From the NCBI GenBank assembly GCA_014925825.1, contig JACGCK010000026.1, positions 62,001 to 126,000 of the forward strand: a stretch of DNA of 64,000 bases. Reading direction: 5' to 3'. Below the pieces are notes generated by a model. The model did not search any database, was not told the origin of the DNA, and saw nothing but the letters and a program-made list of their open reading frames with translations. Positions within the stretch are counted from its first letter, which is position 1. Each line of letters opens with the position of its first letter. The position numbers and the translations under genes are program-made. Positions 11,319 through 24,804 of the stretch are shown piece after piece. Source of the DNA: Pholiota molesta. Taxonomy: Eukaryota; Basidiomycota; Agaricomycetes; Agaricales; Strophariaceae.

Positions 11319-11403
11319 TTTATCGGCGCATTCCATAGCATTCGTCGATCGTAATTCTTGCTGCCGTAACGACGTGGCCCTCGTCCGCCATCCGCCATGG
11401 AGC

Positions 11404-11552
11404 TACGACACCTTCCTTCCTTTGCTTTCATATGCAATGCTTTACAATGCCTATCGCAGATGATTTGCCCATCATTTCAGGCCAGAGTCTTGAATTGAAT
11501 TCTGCAGTGCGCATGTATGTGGTGTTTGTGTGGATCAGATATCAGTAACATG
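11404..11552. repeat. Diverged direct repeat, copy 2
   Basis: This is the second copy of the block at 11141-11318. It keeps ACGACACCTTCCTT, GCAATGCTTTACAATG, TTTCAGGCC, CAGTGCGCATG and GATCAGATATCAG. It lacks about 30 internal bases relative to copy 1, indicating an old local duplication in non-coding DNA. Confidence 0.75.
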
Positions 11553-14157
11553 ACGCCTCGAGAGAACCAGGTGAAAACATGTGTTATAGTGAGCTGCTTG
11601 TTCTATGCGTTGAGCTTGGCCATTTCGGGTGTCAGAAGGTACGTCCTTGCTTGCGGGGAAGAAACGTAAAGAGATCAGCGGACATTGCATGACCAGAGAA
11701 TTGGTTTACCGGTTCCATCAGAAAGGTGTAGGCCTTTTCAGCTTCCAAGGGATATCACAGAGGAAGAGGTCTGCTGAAAAGAGATGCAGAACCGACGTTT
11801 AAATGTTTGAACATGGACATTGTTTATTTATTGGCCGTCTTGGATAACTCTCTATTTACCTGCAGTATAGATATGTAATATCATAGAGTGCCTTGGGTAC
11901 TCGCTGGCGCATGAATGTGGTAGCATTACTTCTCAGCGTGCAAGTCATCTACCTCAATTTTTGCCATCTGAATGGGCTGCAAAGGACAGCCGAGCACAAT
12001 AAAAATTGCACAATTTCGAGTCTTTCAGAGCATGAGCGTTCTCATCCTATTAAAATATTATCGAAGAGGGTCTGCGGATCCCCGAAGGATTCCTGCGAAA
12101 CTATCGAATTGGCCGATTGAATTTTGGTGCAAGGCCTGTCGAGTTGACCAAGCTGTTTCCCATCTTCATAAAATCAGCCAAATGGCGATTGTTGAAGGAT
12201 ATGACTAGTTCATGAATCAAGATACAGGTTTCGGTCTAAGACTACGACGCGTTGCAAAGCGTGCAGCCCCTCTTCAGCTGGATATGTTGACTCCAGGCTT
12301 TTATAAGGCGGCGCCCTTTTGTTCCTTCGTGGCGGCGCCTTGAACACTTAGCCGACGCAGGCCTTTGCGGAAATCAGAGAAAGCTTCCAGCTTGAGTCGC
12401 TGCGCTTGCAATTTCTCGGTTGGTGAGGTTTATTGGTTTAGTGACCAGGCTCGTTCTGTAATTCAGAGTTAAACTTCACTGATACTACTTCTGGGACTTA
12501 CTTGCAGCTAAGTCATGGACAGTCACTAGTCACCGTGGACATGATCGGCTTGCGGGTGAATTTCAAATTTCCCCAGAGTTTTTGGTCGGCCAATATCATG
12601 GCGGATGTTCAATATCAAGATCGAATTTATCCTGAGCCAGTCCTGAACTCATCCAATAAACTTCGTTCGCAATGACAAAATAGGTGAGCAACTACGGAGA
12701 ATAATAGCTAGGATCTTCTGTAGGCAAGAGTGATGTCAGCCCGATTTTGAAGGGGGTTCCACTATTTTAACAACGGAAAGCTTCCGGAACACCATAGTCA
12801 ATACTAGAGGGATTGTTGAAGTCGTACAACCCTCTTGACAAGTCCTCCTATGTATCAAAATCATGAGCAACTTTGCGATAACGGTTGGAGTTGAAGAAAT
12901 CCATGGAATGGAGCAAGGTTAATTATAATATGCGGTTAAATTTAAAGTAAGGTGAGAATTTCATTTTGATGATTACCGGCCGGAATCTTTTTCACACTTC
13001 ATGCAGTGCTATTGCCCGCGCCTCATGATCACCATCTCATTTATCTCAAGATGTCCCGCTGGCTCAAGTGTTCGAGCTTTCACACTCAGATTACAACTTT
13101 TCCAGTCCGTTACAACTCGACCTTTCTCTTTTGGCAGGTGGCTGAATCCACCAGCGCCCGTCACATGGAGTTTGAGAAGCTGGCGCCCATGTGTTCTATG
13201 TCCGATTTCTTAGGATCGACGCGGCTACAGTGGCATTTAAGGCCTGTGTTAGGAAAGACCTGAAAAGGTCTAGTGGGCATACACCTCCTCTTTTATTCCC
13301 ACCCAGCAGCACTTGTACTGCGCTCACCCGCAAAACGAGCGCCTTAGTCAGCGGCTGGTGAAAATGCGGTAAGTCTTGTACTGGTACATCTCTCTCTCAG
13401 CGGCGGCGACCGCTGTTTCTGGCTCTCACTGGACGTTCAGACAGGTATGTAGATGGTACCTTTTGTGATCCCGAGGTACCCATTCTGCACTCAGTAGAGT
13501 CGAGACGGTAGGTGTAGAGCTAGAGACTTTTTCCAAGTCTTTAGTCTCCGATGATGGAAACGATCAACCAAGAAATATCCTTGGGAGTATCCTTGAATAT
13601 CCGGAAGAGCTCAAGTGACGCTTGAACCTCCCTTTTTTGGATTCGAAATCTTCGGCGTCTCCCCGCATTCTGACACCGATCACCATCGAAATTCGGTGTG
13701 AGCGCACTACTTCCAAGCCCGAAATATAGCAATCGCCGTATTTTCAGACGAACCATCATAGAGTTGAGGCAACGGGGGAACGCAAAACTGTGTCTCTCAT
13801 GGGACATCGTTGGGCAGCTCTTTTCCTTGGTCTATGAGCCCATTTTTTGATCGTGTCTATGGTAAAAGCTATCGATAAGTGGAGCCTTAGGGGGAGATCT
13901 CGCCAGATCCCGCCGTCTATTTCATGCTGATTCCGCAGGATTCCGCCCTATTTAGTTATTCTGATTCTTTTCCCAGCTTCCAGACCTTGGCCGTATACCT
14001 TGGCCGACTGATCTCATGTTTTGTGGATCACATCAAAGAAGTGAACATGTTGTTTGTTTCCATTTTTACTCGCCCCTGGTGAGTATGTATACGTAGAAAG
14101 TTTTCAGAACGTTGTGTTTCCCTCCCTTTGGCTTCATTGAGCGTCGCGTTACCATTA

Positions 14158-16227
14158 TGTCTTCGTCGTATCCTATGGTTTCGCGCGCGTCCCTTCCCTT
14201 AAAACTCGACAATACGCTAGGGGCGCTTCTAGTTGGGGGATTGGTGGGCATGGCGTACGTCACGCTGTCTCAATCATTACCATTTTATATTTCTCTGACG
14301 TATATCGCATAGGCTATGGGGGATTACATGCGTGCAGACATACAACTATTTCATGCATATCAAGAATAGGGATAGGGTGCTGCTGAAGCTCATGGTGTGT
14401 TCCTCTACATTGTTGATATCATTCAAGCGCCCACTGGCGGCGACGACTGACTGACTCTTGGTAAAGGTGTTATTCCTCTGGTACGATCTTCCATTGCTTT
14501 CACGCGATTTGGGCCCTGATAAGATTGAATAGGTGCTTAGACACGTTGGATTCAGTGTTCAGTGGGCATACACTGTATTATTATATGGTGGAGAATTATG
14601 GAAATCTACTCTCCCTAATTAAACCAATTTGGTACGTGCAAGACCACTCATGAGCGCGTCTCGTCCTATCTGATCGGCATATCCAGGAGCATTGTTGTGC
14701 GTACCACTAAGATTGTCGTTAGGCGTTCGAACGATAACTTACTTGCGTTTGTGATCAGTTTCGCGTGGCATTGACAGTGAGCAAAATTTATCCCATCCAA
14801 GTTTACATGTTCATGCAACGGGCTGTTTTAGTCGACACTGAATTTCACTATACGTTTGCTGTTTGCTCATCGCATCCTTCGACGTAAGTTAACCTTTAAC
14901 GCTACGCCTTGCTTTCATTCACGCGCGTCCCTAGTAAGCAAGGCAATTATTACATGACTGGCTGGGTAGTATGTGATCTTTGATCCTCGTGAATGGATAG
15001 AAAGGCGGCTTACTTTAATTGTTTCCAGGTTTAATAGCGACGGCACATTTTGGTCAGTACATGCCCTAACTTTATTTTATTGATCTGATTCATACCCCCT
15101 CTGCAGCCATCGGAATCCGTATGTGGCAACAAGTTCCTGACGCAACTTTGCAACTAAGATACTGATCATATCCTCAGTACTGACTGTCAAAGTCGCCGCT
15201 GTGAGCAGCTTTGCTGAGCTGTCCAGTATCTCGGTATGCCAGATAAATGACTGTATACTGCACTGAATTCACCCTGTCTCTTACTCAGAACCTACTCTAC
15301 GCTCTATTTGCCGTCAGCACTGCGAGCGAATTGAGCGTCACTGTCATTCTTTCGTGGCTTTTATACAGATCAAGAACGGGTTACTCCAAGTGAATATAAC
15401 ACTCTATGAAGCCTCCGTCGGACGCTGATTTATTTTCTTATTGCTAGAACTGATTCTGTAATCAAGATTCTAATGGCCTACACAGTGAACACGGCATGAT
15501 GGTAGCGTGCGTATAATTTTTGTTGTCTTCAATTAGCCGGACTCAGACAGTACTTTTAGACTGACCGCAACAGCAGCTATGGTTCTGTATATTTGCATGC
15601 CAAATAACTTTATATTTCTTGGTTTGTCCCCGTCCTTTACTTTAAATTCGCGCCAAATTCTGACCAACGGAGTGTAGCGTTCTATCTGCTCTCGGTAAAT
15701 GTATGTTATTTCCCTTCATTTCACCGCAAAAATTTAGTTACTGACCTTCTTTCTCGTAGTGTATTTGAATTCCTACCTGGCCACGTAAGTCGATTGAGAT
15801 TTGTGCGTCGATTCGGACTTGACATATTCTTTACACAGCTTGAATGCGCGAGAGGTCCTCCGAAATAAGGCGGAAGCATCCTTCCAGATGTCGGGCAACA
15901 TTTCCATGCAACGGAGAGACCTGGAGTCCTCCCATGGCATCATCACCGGCGACTTGAAGGTCTGTAAATAATTCTTCTTCCTCTCCCATCACATTACCCA
16001 AAGCGTCCAAAACCCATCTCAATCCATGTATTCTTTCTACCTTCTAGCACCAGCATAGCACTTCGGGCCAATCGATCTCCAAGTCGCGTCCCCTGGAGAT
16101 CACCATCCAAACCTTGAGCAATCAGAGGATTGATAATGATCCTGGATCAAGCTCTCCTCTTACCCGTGACCTTTCTCCTCAAAAAGAAGAGTATTATTCA
16201 TATGGCACGCCTTCTGAAATTGAATAG
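14158..16227 (+). CDS. DUF6534-type multi-pass membrane protein
   Basis: The gene is split into about 16 small exons. Spliced text runs LGALLVGGLVGMALWGITCVQTYNYF, then a tiny exon (VLFLW), CLDTLDSVFSGHTLYYYMVENYGN, KPIWSIVFRVALT, STLNFTIRLLFAHRILR, KVAAVSSFAELSSIS, NLLYALFAVSTASELSVTVIL, then TDSVIKILMAYTVNT, AAMVLYICMPNNFIFLG, YLNSYLATLNAREVL and a disordered tail to the stop at 16225. (Motifs are given in pieces.) The hydrophobic helices and the YTVNTG, MPNN and LNSYLATLNAR signatures fit the mushroom-specific DUF6534 seven-helix family of unknown function. Several exons are only 10-18 bases. Frame slips need one extra base near 14942, 15493 and probably 15031. The role is unknown; location is presumably the plasma or an internal membrane. 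Confidence 0.72.
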
Positions 16228-18930
16228 CACTCCGTATTAAACATGGCATGGGATGTATCACGTTAGAGGGGAGCTGAAAAATTGTAGTGTTATTAAAAAT
16301 GTAAATTATATTAGCTGTGCATTTGCTTTCTATCCAAGATTCCGTTGTTGTAGCTCGTCGTACGGTCTCAGAGGAAAAAAGTTGAGGCTCAACATGTATC
16401 CAAGCGTTTGTGGGCCATTCGGTATTATTTTCTGGGTTACGTATACTCGTTAAGATTCAGAACCTATATAATATTCGTGCGCGAGGGGAGATTTCTTGGC
16501 TTTCCAAGTACCTTCCTCGCCTGGGAAGCTAAAATTAGTAGATTTTGGCAAAGACTTCAAATCTGTCGGCCGGGAGGGTACGCTTGTTGTTATAAATTTG
16601 TTATACAAATTTATGATAAGGAATACTCATCATCATCTATGGGTTTGAATGATCATATAGAGTAGCTATGCAAGTCACGGTGGTACGTCAGTAGTTGTTG
16701 TACCGCGCTGGACCCGGTGCGGCGCGGCATACATCAGGCTGACATTGCAGCGCGCCCAGAGCGCGCCTTTCGCAGAAGCACTCTAGAATCAAGGCTGTGA
16801 AAAATCAGACGGACACGGACAAGGGCCAAGCCACTTGGGCCTTATCGAGCAGTAAGAAAGTACAAGCCTTTTCAAGCCATTTTGAATGCATCACGGACGC
16901 CGCCGCAGTGCCATCATCTTGGTAGTGCGAGGGGTCTCCGCATGCTCATTGCATAAGGATCTGCTACTTTGCATTACATTAGATTGATTACTGATGCCCA
17001 ACTAGTGACGATTTGAGGCCGTTGAACGACTCGAGAGGCGTAGTGAGAGACTAGACGATCGGCCGGGTGTATTCAATTCTGGATTATTTGAAAGAAAACT
17101 GTATTCAACCATTCGGCTTTGGTAGAGGTTTTCGCGGGATATGGCCGGGGTGTTGTTTGCCAAGTATTGGCGGTACTGCGGAGAAACAGAATATATATAC
17201 AAGGCATAGACCGGAGTTGGACCGGAGTCAGGATCATGGGCGTAGTGAGTGTGCGCACTGTCGCCGAGGGCCGACCGTGGCGGCGCTCTCCCACAAATAC
17301 CTCGAAGGTCGGCGTGATGGATAACTTCTGGTTAGCAACGATTCACACCGTTCCATATAAGAGGCTCGATATATACTGATGTCAGGATTCAGGACTTACT
17401 GCGACTCTGCGAGCCTCAAAATGGGAAGGAAGATTTGTGCGGCTTCATTTTGATTTGCTGCGGTCGTGGACATATCAGATATATGTTAATGTCACTGAAG
17501 GCCTTGAAATAGTCGCCAGTCGAAAAATAGCCCTAGCTGTAACCAATTGGACATCTTGTGAATTGGGATATGTGCGTGCGTCGTGCGACCTAAGTACCTA
17601 TGAAAGGTGTCTCGAGTGATATCAGATGCAAGGTACTTATACGAAGTATTGATCGTCTCGACGCCTGAAGCTTTTCATAACCGCTGAGGCTGATTACTGT
17701 GCGCTAAATATTTGGCAGCAGAAAGAAGTGAGTGAAACTTGAATAGAACAGCCTTGATTCAAGTCCTCATGGAAGGTAACCACGACTTTGAATTTTGGGC
17801 ACAACATTGACTCGTAGCCTGTTTAACAGAGCGTGATCAGTCATATTCCTACACAAAAAATAGATTTCAAGTGTCATAGACGAAAAAAAATGACTGATGT
17901 TGTGATGGATATTTTGCGAAGATGTTAATCAATCCATGGATAACCTGGTCATATCACTTACCGGATGTAAGAAACTATGACCTCGGTCCTGCGCTAAGTG
18001 TATCAGTTTAGCTGAATCTCCCGCTCGCTGTCTGCGTTGCTGACGAGAAATTCGGTTTCGAAGGATAGTCAAAGGCGGTATTATAAATCGAGAGCCGTTC
18101 AGTTTCATGACTGTTAAATAATTCGCTTGCCGCCGGGGCTTACTCCGCACGGCGGTTGCTAGTAAGAGTCTATCACAAAACAGAAGAGATTATTTTGGGA
18201 GAACTGTTATAAAAAAACTTGACTCTTATAGGCCACGATAGGACCCCGCACTCAGGCACTCTGATAGACTGTTCCACCGTATACGAACGCGATTTTTGGA
18301 CCCGAGATAATAGGAACCTCCAGGCAGAGCGCATTCAGCATTATCATTCTTGGCCTCCGGTCCTTAATCTGAGGCCTAAAAAGTTTTGGAATCCATTGCG
18401 GATCAGCCCTGCACTGCTTGTGCAGTGCGCTGGCCTGCGCAAGCCTGCGCATCCGAGTCGGATGTATGCCAACCTGCTTCCGGGTCGGGACGTGAAGCAA
18501 GAACCAAAATTAATCGAGAATTTGTGACGTCGGGACTCGGCACTCCAGAGGTTAATGTGATAAGTATTGACAGTCAGAGAAAGAAGCGGAAAGATATGCT
18601 GGATATTTTGGCCAAATTTTGGCGGAACACTGCAGAGTGAAGATGGTTGTTAACACAAAAGAGCGTGACGTGACCGGTGCCAAGTTGAGCGTGATGATGA
18701 TCAAGCAGAACTGGGCGGCAGAAGGCGGCGTGGCAGGGGGCATCGTAAGGCCGAAATCACTGGGCACCGTGTTCACCAGCAACGTCGACGATACCGCCCA
18801 TCTTCCCTCTTTTCTTCTACCTTATTCTCCCCTAGTTCTCCTTTTGCCGTGCTGGCTCTCGGTGGAAGGAAACCCACCTGGGTAGCAGCTCACATTCGGA
18901 CACCGTTCCCGCCTATCCCATCATAACGGC
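16228..18930. other. Gene-poor gap
   Basis: About 2.7 kb of mixed composition with only short unconvincing frames on either strand. The last 200 bases are C/T-rich and presumably the flippase promoter. No repeats or RNA genes were recognised. Confidence 0.4.
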
Positions 18931-21900
18931 ATGACTTTCTTCAAACGACAACATGTAGACGAACCGGACACCGACGAGGAGAACGATGAGACTATCGACC
19001 CGGAACTGCGCCTGCGCACGGTGCGCACGGCTGCTTCTGCTATTGCAGAGTCCATCAAGTCAGAGCAACGGGCGGCGAAACGGAAGTCGATGCAAAAGCG
19101 ATCGAGGTTCTTTCGTGGACGGGACAAGAAGCCGGAACCAGCGCCTCCAGAACCAGCGCCAGTGTCGAGAGAGATACCGGGGAACGGAGAAACGTCTATG
19201 TCAATTATCCTCTCTCAGCCATGGAAGTGGATCAGAATGGCGACCCTAGAGTGCGATATGTCAGGAATAAAGTACGGACTACAAGTGCGTGGCATTTCCC
19301 GTTATTTGATTCGGCACACTCATTCTGAAATAATACAGAATATACCCTAATCACATTCATCCCCAAGAACCTATACGAGCAATTTCGACGGTGAGTTCTC
19401 CGGAACTACGGACCTCGGATTGTTCTGAATGCATATCACATCACAGAGTCGCCAACTTGTTCTTCTTATCCCTGGTCATCCTGCAACGTAGGAAACCCCA
19501 TCTTCTTTTTATTTGACATATATACTTACATGGCGTCCAGTATTTCCAATATTTGGTGCCGCGGCAGGCTCTATAGCTGTATTGCCCCTTGCATTCATCT
19601 AACTGTGACAGCAATCAAAGACGGCATCGAAGATTATCGACGTGGCACACTAGACGAAGAAGTCAATACATCTGCAGCGACTAAGCTTGGTGGGGGTGGC
19701 GGAATGTCAACCAACCGCCGGACTCAAGAAATTGGTTGAAAAACTTCTTGGAATCAATGCACCAGGGAAGGTGACGAAAGGTGTACGAAGTTGCGCGATA
19801 AGGAAGCGGGCGAGGCAGGAAAGGGAATGCGTGTGGTGCTGAGCAAGGGAGGCGACGACAGCCACAGCGTGCTCACCCAGGATATGAGCAGCATCGACCT
19901 GCCGGGTGCCAGAGGCGCCGGGGGGCGGAAGTTGGAGGATATCCAGAGCGTCGACTCACACAGCTATCCGCCGGCAACTCTTCATGATCTCTCGAGGGCG
20001 TCGCTATCTTCTGTAACTGCATCCGCGTCGGCCTCTCAAATCAAAGGTCCCACCGAATGGAACCAGTTTGGCTCACTTGCGCAATATCAACAATCCATCC
20101 ATTCCCAATCCAACGTCGGTGTTATCGATTGGCGAAAACGTGCGGGCGGAAGTGCAGTCTGGGAGCGCACGCTGTGGAAGAAGCTGGAGGTGGGAGATAT
20201 TGTGCTGCTGAGAGACAACGAGCAAGTACCCGCCGACATCGTCGTGCTTTCGACCTCCGACCCCGACGGCATGTGCTATCTGGAGACCAAGAACTTGGAC
20301 GGAGAGACGAACTTGAAACCTCGGAAATCCATACGCGCGACATCCACTATCACATCTGAAGATGACATCGAAAGGTCCTCCTTTTACCTCGACTCGGAAC
20401 CGGCGCATCAGAACCTCTATCACTATCATGGCGTGTTGCGGTATAAGGACCCCGCAACGCACGAGCAGAAGCAGGAACCAGTCACCATCAACGAGCTGCT
20501 ATTACGTGGCTGCGCAATTCGAAACACCGCCTGGATCATTGGGCTTGTAGTCTTCACCGGTGCCGATACGAAGATTATGCTCAATGGTGGCGATACTCCT
20601 TCGAAGCGGAGTAAGATTGAGAAGGAGACCAACTTCAATGTCATCGTCAACTTCGTCGTCCTTACCGTGATGTGCTTGATTGCCGCTATTTTCAGTGGCT
20701 TGGAGGAGTCGAGATCGGGCACCAGCACAGATTTCTTCGAACAGAACACCCAGCCAACATCTTCGAATATCGTCAACGCAGTCGTTACATTCGTGTATGT
20801 ATTCCTATTTCGCTTGCTTACTCATTACTCATATGTTTCGTTGGTAGCTCCTGCCTCATCGCCTTCCAAAACATCGTTCCCATATCCCTCTACATCTCTA
20901 TCGAAATCGTGAAAACCATCCAAGCCTACTTCATCTCCCAGGACATCGAAATGTACTACAAGCCCTACGACACTCCTTGCGTCCCCAAAACTTGGAAATC
21001 TCCGACGACTTGGGCCAAATCGAATACGTCTTCTCCGACAAGACTGGAACTCTTACCCAGAACATCATGGAGTTCCAAAAATGCTCCATCCACGGCGTCG
21101 CGTACGGCGAGGGCATCACCGAAGCCCAGCGCGGTGCAGCAACGCGCGAAGGCAAAGGAGAAACCCTCGACCCGCACGAGATCAACGAGAAGCTCGCCAG
21201 CCTCAAGCAGCAGATGATGAACACCATGGAGCGCGCCTTCAAAAACCGCTACATGCAGTCCGACAAGCTCACGCTCGTCTCGCCCGCGTTCGCGGAGGAC
21301 CTGACCGACCGGCGTCCGCGCAGCGCGCGCACATCGTCGCGTTCTTCCGCGCGCTCGCGCTGTGCCACAGCGTGCTCGCGGACAGGCCGGAGCCGCAGGC
21401 GGAGCCGTACCGCATCGACTACAAGGCGGAGTCGCCGGACGAGGCCGCGCTGGTGGCCGCCGCGCGCGAGGCGGGGTTCCCCTTCCTCGGCAAGTCGAAG
21501 GATCTGCTGGAGATCGAGGTCATGGGCCAGTCGGAGAAGTACACGTTTTGAAGATGCTCGAGTTCAACAGCACGCGGAAGCGGATGAGCGTGGTGCTGCG
21601 GTGTCCGGACGGGCAGTTGATCCTCTACTGCAAAGGCGCCGACAGTGTCATCTACGAGCGGCTATCGAAGGACCAGGACCCAGCTCTGAAGGACAAGACA
21701 AGTAAGGACATGGAGATGTTTGCGAATAATGGCCTGCGAACGTTATGTATCGCGTATCGCTACCTCGAGGAAGACGAGTATCTCAGTTGGTCAAGGATCT
21801 ACGACGCTGCCACGAACGCTACGGAAAATCGGGAGGAGGAAATCGACAAGGCGAATGCACAAATCGAGCACTCATTATTGCTTTTGGGAGCTACTGCGTT

Positions 21901-24804
21901 GGAGGATAAGCTGCAGGAAGGCGTACCCGAGCTATCGAGATGCTGCATCGCGCTGGGATCAAGCTATGGATTTTGACTGGTATGCCTGTTTCCTGTTTCA
22001 CCTCAGCCCTTGCCAACTGACTGTTTTAATTACATTTCCAGGTGACAAGCTGCAGACCGCAATCGAGATTGGCTACAGCTGCAACCTCCTCAAGAACGAT
22101 ATGGACCTCATGATTCTCTCCGCCAACACCGTCGAACAGACGCGGTCGCAGCTCGAAGCCGGCTTGAACAAAATCGCCTCCGTCCTCGGGCCGCCTTCGT
22201 GGGACCTGCGCAAGCGCGGCTTCGTCCCTGGCGCGCAGGCGTCCTTCGCTGTGGTCATCGATGGGGAGACGCTGAGGCACGCGCTGACGCCTGAGCTGAA
22301 GCCCTTGTTTCTGAATCTTGGGACGCAGTGTGAGACGGTCGTTTGTTGTCGTGTGTCTCCGGCGCAGAAGGCTTTGACTGTCAACTTGGTACGGCCCGGA
22401 TGCTCCTCATGCCCTTCTTATTTTTCTAAATATAAATTCTAGGTCAAAGAAGGTCGAAATGCGATGACGCTCTCTATTGGCGATGGTGCAAACGATGTGG
22501 CCATGATTCAAGAAGCAAACATTGGGTGTGGTCTGTATGGATTGGAGGGCTCGCAAGCAGCAATGTCGGCCGATTATGCGTTTGGGCAGTTTAGGTTTCT
22601 GACGAAGCTGCTCCTGGTCCATGGACGATGGTCGTATCAGCGCATTGCAGATATGCATAGTAACTTCTTCTACAAGGTGCGGTGTTTTTTCCACTACTGA
22701 TTCAGAGCGATAACTGAAGATTTGTGGTAGAACGTTATCTGGACGTTCGGGATGTTTTGGTACCTGCCATTTAATAGGTACGCCATCTTGGTTATGGACT
22801 GTAACGATTCGTTACTGATGAGTAGCGTAGTTTTGACGCCACTTATCTGTACCATTACACTTTCATCCTCTTGTGCAATCTTGTCTTCACTTCCTTGCCC
22901 GTCATCATCCTCGGAGGTTTGCATTCTTCTTCGCACTTAATCTTCCTTGTATTGACCGACCTTTCTCAGCTTTTGACCAAGACATCAACGCCAAAGCCGC
23001 TCTTGCCTTCCCTCAGCTCTATGTCCGTGGCATCCGCGGTCTGGAATACACCCGTACCAAGTTCTGGATGTATATGATGGATGGTCTCTATCAATCTGCC
23101 GTCATTTATTTCTTCCCTTACCTCATCTGGAGTCTTGGACTTCCAATCTCGTTCAATGGCAAAGGCGTGGATTCGCTTGCGGATTTCGGAACCACGGTTG
23201 CGGTGGCTGCTATCATTTCGGCGAATACTTATGTGGGGATCAATACTCATTAGTGCGTTGACTTGTTTGTCTGTCGTTGGTCTCTAGTTCTGAAATCTTT
23301 TTTTCAGCTGGACTATCATGACTTATGTTGTCGTTATTGGGTCGACGATCGTCATGATGCTTTGGATTGTGGTATACTCGTTCTTCCCAAGCCCAGACTT
23401 CATCGACGAGGTTTCCGTGCTCTTTGGAACCATCTATTTCTGGGCAGCAGTCTTTTTGTCCGCCATCGTTTGCCTCAGTATGCATATATTTCCTTTTTCC
23501 TTGACTTCCAACACTGAATGTTCATTTTAGCACCTCGCTTCATCGTCAAATATATCTCAACGGTGTACTACCCTCTCGACAAAGACATTGTGCGGGAGAT
23601 GTGGGTATTGGGCGACCTCAAGGACCAGCTTGGGGTCTCACATCGCAAATCCAAGAAGAACCGCAAGATAAGCAACCTCGAAGCCGCTCCAATGTTCCTG
23701 GAGCAGCACAGCCGCTCAGTTTCTGAATTCTCGACCCATAACTATGAGCCCGCTATGACCAGCAGCCCGGCACCTAACGCACTCAGTCCGCTACGACAAA
23801 CATACCTTGATACCCCGCCCATGAACGAACACATGGAACTACCTCCACGGAGCCTGGCGTGCAGTATGCGCAGGTCCGGCCACTATCCAACACCCGCAGT
23901 CCAACCCACCTCTCTCCCCCTCCCTCGACGCCCGACAAACCATGTCTGTCTCCCCACAACCTTCATATATTCCGTTTCCGACCTTCCCATTCCGTCGCCG
24001 CTGCCATCACCTAAATATCGGTATCCCAACGGTGAAATCACGAGCACGCCGCCGAGTAGGCGGACGAGTGTAGCTACGTCGCGGGCAGTGTCTATCAGCG
24101 GGCGAGGGGCGCTGCCGCCGCAGGCAGCTATGCCACATCGCCGCCGCCGCCTCAGCCAGCCTCGCCGGTCCCTGCGTCGCCGGTGCGCCACACCGAGGCT
24201 TCTGCGTATGAGATGCAGGTGCGGAGCGAGCCGCAACGGGTGCATCCGCCGTCTCCCGTGCCACAGTCGACGCTTTCTGCTGGGGGTCCAACGTATGCGC
24301 CGTCGGCATTTAGGCAAGGACAAGGACAGGGACAAGGGCAGGGGTCGATGCGCGCGCCGAGCCAGGCGTCGTATGTGTCGTATGGCACTGAGGGTGAGGC
24401 GTACTGGACGGCTGATGAAGCGAGCATCATTGGCCAGCCGCCACCTCAGGCGCAGGCGTATGGAGAACCAGAACCACAGGCATATGGCGAGCCACAGGCG
24501 TACGGAGAACCACAGGCGTACGGAGAACCACAAGCATACGGAGAAGCGCATGCGTATGGAGAGCCGCAAGCTTATGGAGAGCCACAGGAGGTATATGCCA
24601 GCAACATGATCACACCATGGGCAACAGTACACCCACCAGGGGCTGCCGTACGAGCACCAACAACAGCAACGTAATTCCGCGATGCTGCAGGTAGAAGGCG
24701 AGGATTTCGATGATAGGGACACGATAACAGGCCATCGACGGATGAGCCGTGTGTCTGCCATGTCCGCGGCTACATCGACGTGGGAAGGGGGTCGTGCACT
24801 GTAA
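18931..24804 (+). CDS. DNF1: P4-type phospholipid-transporting ATPase (flippase), Dnf1/Dnf2 type
   Basis: This gene encodes a lipid flippase of about 1,500 residues that moves phospholipids from the outer to the inner leaflet of the plasma or endosomal membranes. Visible P4 landmarks in order: NVYVNYPLS and [10 protein letters not shown] before the first helix; VADVGDIV-like actuator text ([17 protein letters not shown]); [14 protein letters not shown]; the phosphorylation loop [18 protein letters not shown] near 21030; nucleotide-site [11 protein letters not shown] near 21640; [21 protein letters not shown] split by an intron near 21980; and the hinge [18 protein letters not shown] near 22480. 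Several C-terminal helices follow, then a long hydrophilic tail with AYGEPQ repeats. The tail and sequence style are closest to Dnf1/2. About ten single-base slips (for example near 19180, 19600, 19694, 19748, 19790, 20997, 21310, 21550, 21930, 23850) break the frame although each flank remains conserved. Real stop is probably TAA at 24802. Confidence 0.85.
24447..24592 (+). repeat. 18-bp tandem repeat coding AYGEPQ in the flippase tail
   Basis: Seven to eight near-identical 18-base units encode (Q)AYGEPQ with minor variants (EPEP, EAHA). They lie in the cytosolic C-terminal tail of the flippase, after a short GQGQGQ run. Codon differences (GCG/GCA, TAT/TAC) show the copies have begun to diverge. 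Confidence 0.85.

Larger units (their letters stand above)
10702..14157. other. Long gene-poor gap
   Basis: About 3.4 kb without a supportable gene. The first 600 bases look like the 3' region of the SNARE gene. A degenerate tandem duplication lies at 11141-11552. Two short direct copies of GGCGGCGCC flank about 12310-12341. Small frames near 11900, 13000 and 13600 have no recognisable domains. Confidence 0.4.
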
